A DNA stretch of 64,000 nt. Source: Bordetella genomosp. 7. GTDB taxonomy: Bacteria; Pseudomonadota; Gammaproteobacteria; Burkholderiales; Burkholderiaceae_B. Position numbers and translations under genes: made by a program. The notes below the pieces were generated by a model. It had not been told where the DNA came from, did not search any database, and saw only the letters and a list, made by a program, of their open reading frames with translations. The DNA lies in the NCBI RefSeq assembly GCF_002261265.1, contig NZ_NEVK01000006.1, forward strand, positions 372,001 to 436,000, in the 5' to 3' direction. Positions 24,391 to 31,741 of this stretch are shown piece by piece; within the stretch, counting starts at the first letter, position 1, and every line of letters begins with the position of its first letter.

Positions 24391-24927
24391 ACCCAACGCA
24401 GCAAAGAACGGTTCACCGCCAAGCGGGGCCAAGTAGGGCTGCAAGCAGTACCCGCTCTTTAACACGACGAAGCACAAACGTTCCGCGCCCGCAGTGATGC
24501 GACGCGACAGGGGAGATATCGGACGCCCTGGACAGAAAGATGCCGAAAAACGCCCGCGCAAGGTGGCTGGACTGACTAAGGCTGGCCAGGTGCAGAGCCT
24601 GGCGGCGTGGGCGCGATCCAGTAGGACGCCAAGAATCGATCGATGGCGAGTAATCGATCGATGACCACCGGGAGCAGTCCGGGAACCACTGACCATTGCG
24701 AGCCGGGATAACCGGGAGTTGCGCAACTGGCAGTGACGGGCGGGGCGGCGCTGAGGCTATGTCTCGCGCTGCCCTGCCCCGGAATCATCCGCCTGCCCTG
24801 TGACAGAGGGCATACGGATGGGAAACGCGAGCCTGACCGCGCACAGGCCCATGGGGGACATGGTTAAAGCCCCAATCCGAAGCGCCATTCGATGAGTGCT
24901 GCGCTCTGTATGGACAAGGAGACAGAC
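24391..24927 (+). ncRNA. Structured ~0.5-kb untranslated leader of the pL-like transcript
   Basis: No plausible gene lies between the promoter and the first start codon at 24928. The leader contains a boxA (24453-24464), a direct repeat of ATCGATCGATG (24636-24646 and 24653-24663), a self-complementary AGTTGCGCAACT (24718-24729), a long GC-rich stem between about 24740 and 24781, and an ATCCG...CGGAT hairpin with an inner GCCCT/AGGGC stem (24787-24819). It may hold antitermination or processing signals. Confidence 0.55.
24453..24464 (+). promoter_or_regulatory. boxA antitermination element
   Basis: CGCTCTTTAACA matches the ribosomal-RNA type boxA bound by NusB/NusE. It lies about 60 bases downstream of the pL-like start, the place of nutL in lambda. 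A boxB-like hairpin is not obvious. Confidence 0.7.
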
Positions 24928-25218
24928 ATGGAATTGCCGATCAAGCGTAAGCCTGGGCGTCCGCGAAAACCGGGCGGACCATTTAAGCGGCTCTCGATCA
25001 GCATGCCTACTGATGTGAAAGGGGGGCTTGATTATGCCGCGGCCCTAACTGGGATGGGCACAAGTGACCTCGTGACCGCCTGCGTGCGCATAGGACTTCG
25101 CCAAGCCATTCTCGACGCAATGCAAACGAAGATCGAAAGCCTTGGCGCGAGAGGCTCCCCTCTGACCGCAGCCGACATCCTTCGGGTTTATGGCTTGCCG
25201 GAAGATCTATTTGGATGA
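24928..25218 (+). CDS. Small DNA-binding protein: AT-hook plus ribbon-helix-helix
   Basis: 96 residues from ATG 24928, with AAGGAGA before it. N-terminus KRKPGRPRKPGGP is an AT-hook (GRP core). Residues about 20-55, FKRLSISMPTDVKGGLDYAAALTGMGTSDLVTACVRIGL, fit a ribbon-helix-helix fold: a beta strand then two helices. It is the first gene of the early operon and has a paralogue 30 bases downstream. Regulator or partition partner; both possible. Confidence 0.72.
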   Translation: MELPIKRKPGRPRKPGGPFKRLSISMPTDVKGGLDYAAALTGMGTSDLVTACVRIGLRQAILDAMQTKIESLGARGSPLTAADILRVYGLPEDLFG

Positions 25219-25248
25219 TTCGCGCCCTACAGCGTAATGGAGAGAGAT

Positions 25249-25530
25249 ATGGAAACGCCTCCCAAACGAAAGTTAGGGCGCCCGAGAAAACCGGGCGGTC
25301 CCGATCAGCAGTTCTCAATTCGAATGCCTGAGCATGAGCGGCTGAAATTGTTATGCGCCTCTAAGGCAACCGGAAAAAGCAAGAGTCAACTGATCGCCCG
25401 GTGCGTCAACCTATCGCTTAATCAGGTTTGCATCGAGGTTCTTGACGAGCAAGCGCGACGGCTGAGGGAGTTGATCAACCCCACTCCCCTCCCTGACGAA
25501 GCAATGGCAGGTGAGCAGGAAATCGACTAG
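25249..25530 (+). CDS. Small DNA-binding protein, paralogue: AT-hook plus ribbon-helix-helix
   Basis: 93 residues from ATG 25249 (GGAGAGA upstream). Same architecture as the preceding protein: KRKLGRPRKPGGP, then QQFSIRMPEHERLKLLCASKATGKSKSQLIARCVNLSL, and a C-terminal helix EVLDEQARRLRELIN. The AT-hook is nearly identical while the helices have diverged, suggesting duplication with change of DNA target or heterodimer formation. Confidence 0.72.
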   Translation: METPPKRKLGRPRKPGGPDQQFSIRMPEHERLKLLCASKATGKSKSQLIARCVNLSLNQVCIEVLDEQARRLRELINPTPLPDEAMAGEQEID

Positions 25531-25539
25531 GAGAAAGAA

Positions 25540-25749
25540 ATGTTTGAAATCGAGAAAAACGTCCCGATGTCGCATGGAAACGCCATATACCCGTTTGAAA
25601 AGATGGATGTAGGCGATTCGTTTGTGGTGCCCGCCAGTTTTGTCGCCAAGGTACGAGCCGCAGCCAGTTTTCATGGCAAGCGTCACGGTCGGAAGTTCTC
25701 GGTTCGCCACGTCGGTGACGACCAATGCCGCTGTTGGCGGGTTGAATAA
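25540..25749 (+). CDS. Small phage protein, function unknown
   Basis: 69 residues, MFEIEKNVPMSHGNAIYPFEKMDVGDSFVVP..., ending RKFSVRHVGDDQCRCWRVE. The YPFxxMxVGDSF...K.SVR.....CWRV pattern is common in small early phage proteins and looks like a compact beta fold. AGGAG lies just upstream. No function recognised. Confidence 0.75.
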   Translation: MFEIEKNVPMSHGNAIYPFEKMDVGDSFVVPASFVAKVRAAASFHGKRHGRKFSVRHVGDDQCRCWRVE

Positions 25750-25759
25750 TGGGGAAGCC

Positions 25760-25867
25760 ATGCCGATAGCGGTATGCCTTGTAACCCTTGTTGTGCTGGT
25801 AGTGGTTGCCGCTTTCGTTGCTACAGCAGACGCCATCCGCCGCCAGGATGAGGACGAACATTACTAG
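25760..25867 (+). CDS. Tiny single-pass membrane protein
   Basis: 35 residues: MPIAVCLVTLVVLVVVAAFVATADAIRRQDEDEHY, one membrane helix then a charged tail, starting 10 bases after the previous stop behind GGGGAA. Could be a cell-envelope-acting early phage peptide. Confidence 0.55.
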   Translation: MPIAVCLVTLVVLVVVAAFVATADAIRRQDEDEHY

Positions 25868-25876
25868 GAGGTCGCC

Positions 25877-26062
25877 ATGACCAGATATGCCGCAACCCTA
25901 TACACCGCGCTCGGGCTGGCAGTAGGAACGCTAGGCGGCGGTACGGTGATGCACTACCAGAAGCCCGACAAAGTAACGCTGTACATGCCTGACTGGACTT
26001 GTACGGTGAACGTCGCTACCGACCGGCTGCAGTGTGAGCGTAAGACGGCTGGGACGTTGTAA
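25877..26062 (+). CDS. Small membrane-anchored or exported phage protein
   Basis: 61 residues with a strong AGGAGGT site. N-terminal hydrophobic segment LYTALGLAVGTLGGGTVMHY, then a short outward part with two Cys (WTCTVNV, LQCERK) that could form a disulfide. Function unknown. Last gene before the ~0.6-kb gene-free segment. Confidence 0.65.
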   Translation: MTRYAATLYTALGLAVGTLGGGTVMHYQKPDKVTLYMPDWTCTVNVATDRLQCERKTAGTL

Positions 26063-26069
26063 GCGTTTT

Positions 26070-26632
26070 GCTGGCCGTGCCGCGAGTATGCCGGGATTGC
26101 CTCACCCGGAAGTGACTGGGACCACCACACCCAGCCGCTAGACACCCCGGAAAGACGGGGGCCTTCCGTGCTGAGCCCTGTTCTAACCCCGCATGGCAAG
26201 TCCGTTACCCTGGCCTCAACCCAGGGGCAGGGTTCAGCACGGAGGGCAATCCTCCCAGAGTCTCCTCAGGTGCTGGATAGTCCCCCAGCCGGCTGGCCCA
26301 CGAAACGGGCCGTCCTCAAGAGTGGCGGCTGAGCGTCGATCAAGCAAGCCGAGTGCCCCGTCGATACTAGGGGCTACCTGCAGGGCTCGGGACTGCTCGG
26401 GCAGCCGCCACCCTTGAGGACTCCATCACTTTCAACTTTCCAACCGTGCAGGGTTGGCGGAGTTCCTCACCCTTCAATGGGGGAAAGCAGATGCCGATGC
26501 CCGCCGTTACTAGGGCCGATCAATCGGTGCAGCGAGTACCCCTCCCCCTTAAGGCGCCACCCCACGACCCGCCAATACTGCCGAGTGCGCACGACGCATG
26601 AGGGCGGTTAGTGCAGGAGCGCCGCCCTTTTC
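26070..26632 (+). ncRNA. Candidate large structured non-coding RNA
   Basis: 563 bp without a plausible gene. Long stems are visible: 15 bp between 26166-26180 and 26228-26242 (one G-U pair) enclosing a CCCTGG/CCAGGG hairpin; 18 positions between 26314-26331 and 26402-26419 (one mismatch) enclosing CCGAG/CTCGG and GCCCC/GGGGC hairpins; CCCCG-GAAAGA-CGGGG; GGCCC-ACGAAAC-GGGCC; CCAACC-GTGCA-GGTTGG; CCGAT/ATCGG. Purine-rich loops and the plus-strand terminator favour the plus strand, though one long stem would pair better on the minus strand. Family not recognised. Confidence 0.5.
26602..26631 (+). terminator. Rho-independent terminator closing the structured segment
   Basis: GGGCGG and CCGCCC pair around a 14-base loop and are followed by TTTT, 14 bases before the next gene start. 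Either ends the structured RNA or is overridden by antitermination from the leader. Confidence 0.65.
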
Positions 26633-26645
26633 ACTGGAGCCAATC

Positions 26646-26936
26646 ATGAACCTCATGGCATGGCCTGAACCCGACCTGAACCCGCCCGAGCCGCCGCCGC
26701 TGACCGCATCGCCCCATTCCGTGCTGGAAGTGCTGCAGAACCCGACGGCATGGGATGTGGACGGTCACGATGCGATCTGGTGGACGGAGCGCCTGGAAGA
26801 ACGGGGACTTTTCGAGAACCTGACCCGCGGCGACAGGGCTGTGATGCTTATGGCCGTGTTGTCGACCACCAACACTTGGGCGAACCGCCTGAAGGTGGAG
26901 ATCCTGAGCGCAGTCAAAGTCGAACTATCGGAGTGA
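26646..26936 (+). CDS. Hypothetical phage protein
   Basis: 96 residues from ATG 26646 with GGAG upstream. Proline-rich N-terminus (EPDLNPPEPPPLTASPHS), then helices including WDVDGHDAIWWTERLEERGLFE and RGDRAVMLMAVLSTTNTWANRLK. Nothing recognised. Confidence 0.65.
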   Translation: MNLMAWPEPDLNPPEPPPLTASPHSVLEVLQNPTAWDVDGHDAIWWTERLEERGLFENLTRGDRAVMLMAVLSTTNTWANRLKVEILSAVKVELSE

Positions 26937-26939
26937 GCC

Positions 26940-27140
26940 ATGAGCGAGGAACTTCAGGACATTCTGGAGCAGTACCGGGCGATGAGGGTGGCGCTCGAAA
27001 AGCTGCTTGAGCTCCCTTATGCCAAGGAACAACTGCGATTTCTCGACGGGGGAATCGGCACGAAGACACGCAACGCAGTATGGCTGGAAGCCCGCCACGC
27101 TCTCGCCACGCCCAAGGGAGAACCGCCATGCACCGCCTGA
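26940..27140 (+). CDS. Hypothetical phage protein
   Basis: 66 residues, MSEELQDILEQYRAMRVALEKLLELPYAKEQL..., mostly helical with a coiled-coil-like start. It begins 3 bases after the previous stop and overlaps the next gene by 13 bases. Confidence 0.6.
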   Translation: MSEELQDILEQYRAMRVALEKLLELPYAKEQLRFLDGGIGTKTRNAVWLEARHALATPKGEPPCTA

Positions 27141-27277
27141 TCAACTTCCTTCGCCGCATCGACATGCACCAATGGGTAGCCATCTACGCCGTGATCTGCG
27201 CCATCGTAGGCGTCTACGGGTCGGTGCAGCAGATGGATGAGGAAGCGCGGCTTGTTGAGATTGCGAACCGGCAATGA
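27128..27277 (+). CDS. Small membrane protein
   Basis: 49 residues: charged N-terminus (MHRLINFLRRIDMHQ), one membrane helix WVAIYAVICAIVGVYG, then an acidic tail. Located among early genes, so not an obvious holin. Overlaps both neighbours. Confidence 0.6.
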   Translation: MHRLINFLRRIDMHQWVAIYAVICAIVGVYGSVQQMDEEARLVEIANRQ

Positions 27278-27468
27278 AACCCGAAGACCATTACCTACCC
27301 GGCGTCGCAGATGAGTTCCTGCGCGCCCAACGCGGCCGCATCGTAGCCGCCATCAATCAGCCCGAGTCGCACGAATTACAGGAGTTAAGCCATGTCCATC
27401 GCCGTAATGATTCTGGGCCCGTCTGGGTCCGGGAAGTCGTTCAGCCTTGCCAACCTGAATCCCGATGA
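27274..27468 (+). CDS. Possible small phage protein overlapping the ATPase gene
   Basis: 64 residues starting with an ATGA overlap to the previous stop. The first 39 residues (MKPEDHYLPGVADEFLRAQRGRIVAAINQPES) fill an otherwise empty stretch and look coding; the last part runs into the next gene in another frame. Uncertain. Confidence 0.45.
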   Translation: MKPEDHYLPGVADEFLRAQRGRIVAAINQPESHELQELSHVHRRNDSGPVWVREVVQPCQPESR

Positions 27469-28042
27469 AGTCACCCTGATTCAGCCGATCAAGAAGCCTC
27501 TCCCATTCAAGTCGGGCGAGTGGAAGCTCCGCACACCAGAGGACAAGTCCGGGGCCATCTATCGCACAGACGACGCTGCCAAGATCGAAACTGCGATACG
27601 GCGAACTGACCGAGACATCATCATCGTTGATGACTACCAAGCAGTACTGACCAACGAACTGATGCGGCGCAGCACCGAGAATGGCTTCCAGAAATTCGCG
27701 GACATTGGCCGGGGTGCTTGGAACATCTTTACGGCGGCCGGCGACCTGGAAGAACACAAGCGCGTCTACATCCTAGCCCATACCCAAACCGATGACTTCG
27801 GGAACATCCGAATGAAGACGGTTGGCAAGATGGTGGACGAGAAGGTTGTCCCTGAAGGTTACTTCACTATCGTCCTGCGGGCCGAAATGATCAACGGCCA
27901 ACACGTTTTCGCCACGCAAAGCAACGGCCAGGACTGCTGCAAATCCCCCCCCGGCATGTTTGACGGCATGCACATCCCTAACGACCTCGCGGCCGTCGAT
28001 GCTGCCATCTGCGAGTTCTATGGACTTACTCAACCCGCCTGA
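27392..28042 (+). CDS. Sak4-like recombination ATPase
   Basis: 216 residues. Walker A ILGPSGSGKSFSL (9-16), Walker B RDIIIVDDYQAVL, later KRVYILAHTQTDD. The size and the RecA-core pattern fit the phage Sak4/ATP-binding family of single-strand annealing helpers, which act with a phage SSB. The next gene is an SSB-like protein, supporting this. Exact family assignment is from pattern only. Confidence 0.8.
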   Translation: MSIAVMILGPSGSGKSFSLANLNPDEVTLIQPIKKPLPFKSGEWKLRTPEDKSGAIYRTDDAAKIETAIRRTDRDIIIVDDYQAVLTNELMRRSTENGFQKFADIGRGAWNIFTAAGDLEEHKRVYILAHTQTDDFGNIRMKTVGKMVDEKVVPEGYFTIVLRAEMINGQHVFATQSNGQDCCKSPPGMFDGMHIPNDLAAVDAAICEFYGLTQPA

Positions 28043-28045
28043 GAA

Positions 28046-28645
28046 ATGACAATGCGAAACTACGAGTTCAATGAAGAATCCGCCCGCCAAGCCGGCGCGA
28101 GCAATTACATCGACGCCTCCGGGAAGTACAAGGGCGCCTTCACCCTCGCCAAGCAAGTAATCAGCCGCAAGGGAACCGAGGGCATCGAATTCAGCTTCGA
28201 GGCAGACGACGGTCGGACCGCGAACTTTCTCCAGCTGTGGACGTTCGACGCTGACGGGAAGCCCCTGTACGGCAAAAAGGTTCTGGATGCCCTGCTCTGC
28301 TGCGCCCGCCTCAAAACGCTGACGGCCAAAGAAGAAACGATTCAGGGAAAGAACGGGCCCGAAAAGGCCATCGTTTTCCCAGGTCTGGTCGGACGCAAGA
28401 TTGGCCTGCTCCTTCAGAAGGAGGGCTATATCAAGAGCAACGGCGACCCTGGCTACAAGTTCAACATCTATGCCTCCTTTCATGCCGACACGGAGTTGAT
28501 GGCCGTTGAGCTGCTGGACGGCAAGACGGCTCCCGAAATGCTCCCCAAAGTCCTGGAAGGCATGGCCGACAAGCCGGCGCCCACTGCTCGGCAAACCACA
28601 TCCCAAACTACGGCCATGAGCGAGAATCCGGCCGACGACTGGTAA
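28046..28645 (+). CDS. Phage single-strand DNA-binding protein (DUF669-like)
   Basis: 199 residues, following the Sak4-like ATPase by 3 bases. The body (YIDASGKYKGAFTLAKQVISRKGTEGIEFSFEADDGRTANFLQLWTF...) resembles DUF669-type phage SSBs. A Pro/Thr/Gln-rich linker leads to an acidic-aromatic tip NPADDW, comparable to the DDDIPF tail through which SSBs recruit partners. An internal ATG 6 bases on is possible. Confidence 0.82.
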   Translation: MTMRNYEFNEESARQAGASNYIDASGKYKGAFTLAKQVISRKGTEGIEFSFEADDGRTANFLQLWTFDADGKPLYGKKVLDALLCCARLKTLTAKEETIQGKNGPEKAIVFPGLVGRKIGLLLQKEGYIKSNGDPGYKFNIYASFHADTELMAVELLDGKTAPEMLPKVLEGMADKPAPTARQTTSQTTAMSENPADDW

Positions 28646-28654
28646 GGAACCGCC

Positions 28655-29158
28655 ATGAGCAACGTCACCCTCTACAGCCTCGCGGCTGAATACCGTGCGG
28701 ACCTCGAGAAGCTGGCCGATTTGGATCTTCCGGATGACGCCATGCAGGACACTCTCGAAAGCCTGGGCGGCGAACTGGAAGTCAAGGCGCAAAACGTCGT
28801 GGCCTTTTCCCGCCACCTTGAGAAGCTGGCAGAGAACATGAAGGATGCCGAGGCTGAAATGGCGAAGCGGCGCAAGGCCGTCGAAGCGAAGTCCGCTCGA
28901 CTGAAGGCCTACGTTCTGGACTGCATGCAGCAGAACGGCATCCAGAAGATCGACTGCCCCTGGTTCTCACTGAGCATTGCCAAGAACCCGCCAGCGGTGG
29001 AAATCGAGGACGAACGGCAGATTCCGCAGGACTACTTCACCAGCCCCCCGCCGCCACCGCCTCAGATCGACAAGACCCTGATCAAGAAGGCGCTGCAAGA
29101 CGGCTTCGATGTTCCCGGTGCCCGCCTGCGTCAAGGTTTCCGGCTCGCCATCCGGTAA
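28655..29158 (+). CDS. Siphovirus Gp157-family protein
   Basis: 167 residues: long N-terminal helix with coiled-coil features (LEKLAENMKDAEAEMAKRRKAVEAKSARLKAYVL), then WFSLSIAKNPPAVEIEDERQIPQDYF and DKTLIKKALQDGFDVPGARL, the diagnostic end of Gp157 proteins. Family members travel with phage recombination genes. The exact role is unknown. Confidence 0.88.
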   Translation: MSNVTLYSLAAEYRADLEKLADLDLPDDAMQDTLESLGGELEVKAQNVVAFSRHLEKLAENMKDAEAEMAKRRKAVEAKSARLKAYVLDCMQQNGIQKIDCPWFSLSIAKNPPAVEIEDERQIPQDYFTSPPPPPPQIDKTLIKKALQDGFDVPGARLRQGFRLAIR

Positions 29159-29189
29159 CTCCCCGGCAGCTCACCTTAACCAAATGGAG

Positions 29190-29214
29190 GCCCACTTCGG
29201 TGGGCTGCTTTCTT
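29190..29214 (+). terminator. Rho-independent terminator after recombination genes
   Basis: GCCCAC-TTCG-GTGGGC stem-loop followed by TGCTTTCTT, 31 bases after the Gp157-like stop. Separates recombination genes from the accessory gene string. Confidence 0.85.
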
Positions 29215-29232
29215 ATTGCCTGGAGAAATGGC

Positions 29233-29514
29233 ATGACCCCCGCACCGAACCCGCAGGACGATGGCGGCCCGGCTTTCCCAATCCCCATCGCCGGGTGCAC
29301 CGACGGAGGCGTATACAACGCCCTTGAGCAGAGCGCTGGCCAACTTGGCGGCATGTCCCTGCGCGACTACTTCGCTGCCAAGGCGATGCAGGGGATGATC
29401 AACAGCCAATCCTACGAGGATGGCGACTGGGAGCAGAGCGAAATCGCCAAGCAAGCGTATGACATGGCCAGCGCCATGCTCCGCGCCCGCCAGGAGTCCA
29501 GCCATGGCAGTTAA
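29233..29514 (+). CDS. Hypothetical phage protein
   Basis: 93 residues from ATG 29233, preceded by GGAG. DDGGPAFPIPI followed by GGMSLRDYFAAKAMQGMI is a pattern repeated in many phage small proteins. The rest is acidic and helical (YEDGDWEQSEIAKQAYDMASAML). Function unknown. Confidence 0.75.
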   Translation: MTPAPNPQDDGGPAFPIPIAGCTDGGVYNALEQSAGQLGGMSLRDYFAAKAMQGMINSQSYEDGDWEQSEIAKQAYDMASAMLRARQESSHGS

Positions 29515-30022
29515 CGCGCAAGAGCTGTGGGATTTGCTCAATGACTTCGGCAATGCAGCTCAGGGGCGAGACTGGGAGACAGACGCGCAAGCCGCGGCCC
29601 AAAATTACTCCAACAAAGCGGCGAACCTGTGGCGAGGAATTATCGCCCTTCTCGACGAGAACGAGGCGCTGAGCAAGCAGGTGGAAGAGTTGCGCGAGGA
29701 GGGGGCCGCAGCCGTCCGTTGGGCGCCTAGTTCAGCGCATTGGTCTTGCGAGCTGAAGCGGCTGTTTGGCGACGACGCACGGCAAGGGATTGATGCCCTG
29801 GAGAAGCGACTGCGGTATGCCCAAGCCGAGAACCACGCCCTGCGCGGAGAACGCGATGTGCTGGCCGACATCCTGCGCGATGCACTTGGCCCTCTGCAAG
29901 TCGACCTGTTGAATGCCGAGGCTGACGGCGATTGCGAGGACAGCCGAGATTTGCGAGCCATCATCGACCGAGCCGAAGCCGCATTGAATCCGCCCGCCCC
30001 GCCCCAAGGAGATGGAGCATGA
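29504..30022 (+). CDS. Hypothetical coiled-coil phage protein
   Basis: 172 residues from ATG 29504, overlapping the previous gene by 11 bases. Two heptad-like regions (LLDENEALSKQVEELREEG and RLRYAQAENHALRGERDVLADIL) suggest coiled coils. C-terminus is acidic then Pro-rich. No family recognised; it is followed by an ATGA-coupled PAPS-reductase-like gene. Confidence 0.65.
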   Translation: MAVNAQELWDLLNDFGNAAQGRDWETDAQAAAQNYSNKAANLWRGIIALLDENEALSKQVEELREEGAAAVRWAPSSAHWSCELKRLFGDDARQGIDALEKRLRYAQAENHALRGERDVLADILRDALGPLQVDLLNAEADGDCEDSRDLRAIIDRAEAALNPPAPPQGDGA

Positions 30023-30876
30023 CCAGCAGGTCGCCGTATTTCATCGAGGGGCCCGCGGTTATCCAGTTCAGTGGCGGCCGAACCAGCGGGTTCATGCTAC
30101 GCCAGATTCTGGATGCGCACGGCGGAACGCTACCGGCCGACGTTCAAGTTTCGTTCCAGAACACAGGCAAGGAACGCGAGGAAACGCTGGCGTTTATCGA
30201 GGAGTGCAGCCAGCGCTGGGCGGTGCCGATCACGTGGCTGGAATGGGACGGGTTCGAAAACGGAAGCCGTTCGCGGTGCCTATACCGTGTTGTGGACTTC
30301 CATTCAGCCAGCCGGAAGGGCGAGCCTTTCGCGGCCATGATCGACGCGCTGGGGCTGCTGCCGAACCCTGTGGCCCGAACCTGCACGGCGAATCTGAAGA
30401 TTAAGACCAGTCGCGCATGGATGTTGGCCCATGGCTACAGCGAGTGGGATTCCGTCATGGGTATCCGCGCCGATGAGCCGCGACGGGTTGCCCGATTGAA
30501 CGCTCCTGGCCGGGATAACAGCGCGGGAACGCCCTATCTGCCCCTCGCCAGAGCCGGCGTGCGCAAAGCCGACGTTCTGGCCTTCTGGCGCGCACAGCCT
30601 TTTGACCTTCGTCTCGATCCGCGCGGCGATCTTGGGAACTGCGATCTATGTTTTCTTAAATCCCGGCTCAAGCTCGTGAGTGCCATTCGCCGCGAACCGG
30701 CGAGACACATCTGGTGGGCTCGGCAAGAAGATCGCCCCATTGGTGCGACATTTCGGTCGGACCGGCCTCGGTACACCGAGCTTGCTCGGGAGGCCGAATT
30801 CCACGCCCGACAGGGCACCCTGCCCAACGTGGAGACCGAGGATGACGCCTTGGTCGATTGCATGTGCGGAGATTGA
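30019..30876 (+). CDS. PAPS reductase/PP-loop family protein
   Basis: 285 residues from ATG 30019. PP-loop AVIQFSGGRTSGFML (17-24), in which the usual SGGxDS Asp is Thr. FQNTGKEREETLAFI and VMGIRADEPRRVARLN are the other family blocks. A Cys pair GNCDLCFLKSRLKL near 215-225 and a Cys-rich end (DCMCGD) may bind metal or an iron-sulfur centre. Phage versions are not known to serve sulfate assimilation; nucleic acid sulfur modification or anti-defence roles have been suggested. A related gene lies 0.9 kb downstream. Confidence 0.85.
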   Translation: MTSRSPYFIEGPAVIQFSGGRTSGFMLRQILDAHGGTLPADVQVSFQNTGKEREETLAFIEECSQRWAVPITWLEWDGFENGSRSRCLYRVVDFHSASRKGEPFAAMIDALGLLPNPVARTCTANLKIKTSRAWMLAHGYSEWDSVMGIRADEPRRVARLNAPGRDNSAGTPYLPLARAGVRKADVLAFWRAQPFDLRLDPRGDLGNCDLCFLKSRLKLVSAIRREPARHIWWARQEDRPIGATFRSDRPRYTELAREAEFHARQGTLPNVETEDDALVDCMCGD

Positions 30877-30877
30877 C

Positions 30878-30997
30878 ATGAACCAGCCTGTCACAGCACC
30901 CGAAGCCCCGCAAGAAGACCCGGACGTGATGACCCCGACCGAGGAAGACGAATGGAAGATTCTGGATCAACAGCGAGCCTCACGCCAGTCGCAGTGA
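30878..30997 (+). CDS. Small acidic phage protein
   Basis: 39 residues, MNQPVTAPEAPQEDPDVMTPTEEDEW..., Pro/Glu/Asp-rich. It begins one base after the previous stop and overlaps the next small gene. Function unknown. Confidence 0.5.
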   Translation: MNQPVTAPEAPQEDPDVMTPTEEDEWKILDQQRASRQSQ

Positions 30998-31113
30998 TTG
31001 AGTACTGGGCGGACATGCTCGAGCGCACCGCAAAGCACACAATGGCCGTCTACATCCTGCGCGAGTACGCCAGGGTTAGGAAGGCTTGGGACGAAAGGAA
31101 AGGGAATGACTAA
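30952..31113 (+). CDS. Small phage protein in a second frame
   Basis: 53 residues read from ATG 30952 to TAA 31113: MEDSGSTASLTPVAVIEYW, then DMLERTAKHTMAVYILREYARVRKAWDER. The helical, charged composition looks coding, and it ends 8 bases inside the next gene, giving tight coupling. It accounts for an otherwise empty 100-bp gap. Confidence 0.6.
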   Translation: MEDSGSTASLTPVAVIEYWADMLERTAKHTMAVYILREYARVRKAWDERKGND

Positions 31114-31741
31114 TACAGCGCATGAAGATCAGTTCTTGCCGCATCCGGATGATGTGGCCCAGGCCAGCGCCGAGGCGATGAATGGCGCGGCGCGGCAGAT
31201 CGCCGCCCTGGCCGCGCAGCCTGCCGCGAGCGCGCACCCTATACCGCAGCCGCTGCGCGACACATTCAGCGCCATCGAGGATTCTGCGCCGTCCGCCAAC
31301 GGCATGCAGGTTTTTACCCAGATGCGGACTGCCGTGCAGTCATTTTTCCAAGCCCAACCTGCCGCGAGCGCGGAGCCGGGCGACGAGGAAGCCGTGAAGG
31401 CGCACATGGCCCTGGTAAGTGACTACGGCAGCGCAAAGAATCTGCAAGGCGAATATTTGGAATCCGGCGACCACGATTCTTTCGTGAGGATTACAGAGGA
31501 TGCTGTCGCCCGGTATTGCGCTATCCAATCCAGCGCCCGCGCCCTTCTATCCCGCTACGGCAGGCCCGCAGGGGATGCGCAGCACTATGAAGCTGCCCTG
31601 CGCCAGATCGGCGATTACGCCCACGACCACAGCACAGGGCCGGCTGTTCCCGATGCGCTGTGGGCCGTCCGAAGCCTGGCGTATGACGCACTTAGCGACG
31701 CACCAGTGGCCGCGCAGAAGGCGGACGATGGGGAGGCGTGA
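31106..31741 (+). CDS. Hypothetical phage protein, Ala-rich
   Basis: 211 residues from ATG 31106 with AAAGG upstream. N-terminal half is Ala/Pro-rich with two similar FxAxxAxSA segments (AAQPAASAHPIPQ and QAQPAASAEPGD), suggesting an internal repeat; the C-terminal half is helical. Function not recognised. Confidence 0.65.
   Translation: MTNTAHEDQFLPHPDDVAQASAEAMNGAARQIAALAAQPAASAHPIPQPLRDTFSAIEDSAPSANGMQVFTQMRTAVQSFFQAQPAASAEPGDEEAVKAHMALVSDYGSAKNLQGEYLESGDHDSFVRITEDAVARYCAIQSSARALLSRYGRPAGDAQHYEAALRQIGDYAHDHSTGPAVPDALWAVRSLAYDALSDAPVAAQKADDGEA

Noticed and set aside
26193-26611. Two short plus-strand frames and a minus-strand frame over the structured segment
   Set aside because: Low-complexity Arg/Pro/Ser translations, no binding sites, and they break the paired stems into unrelated codons.
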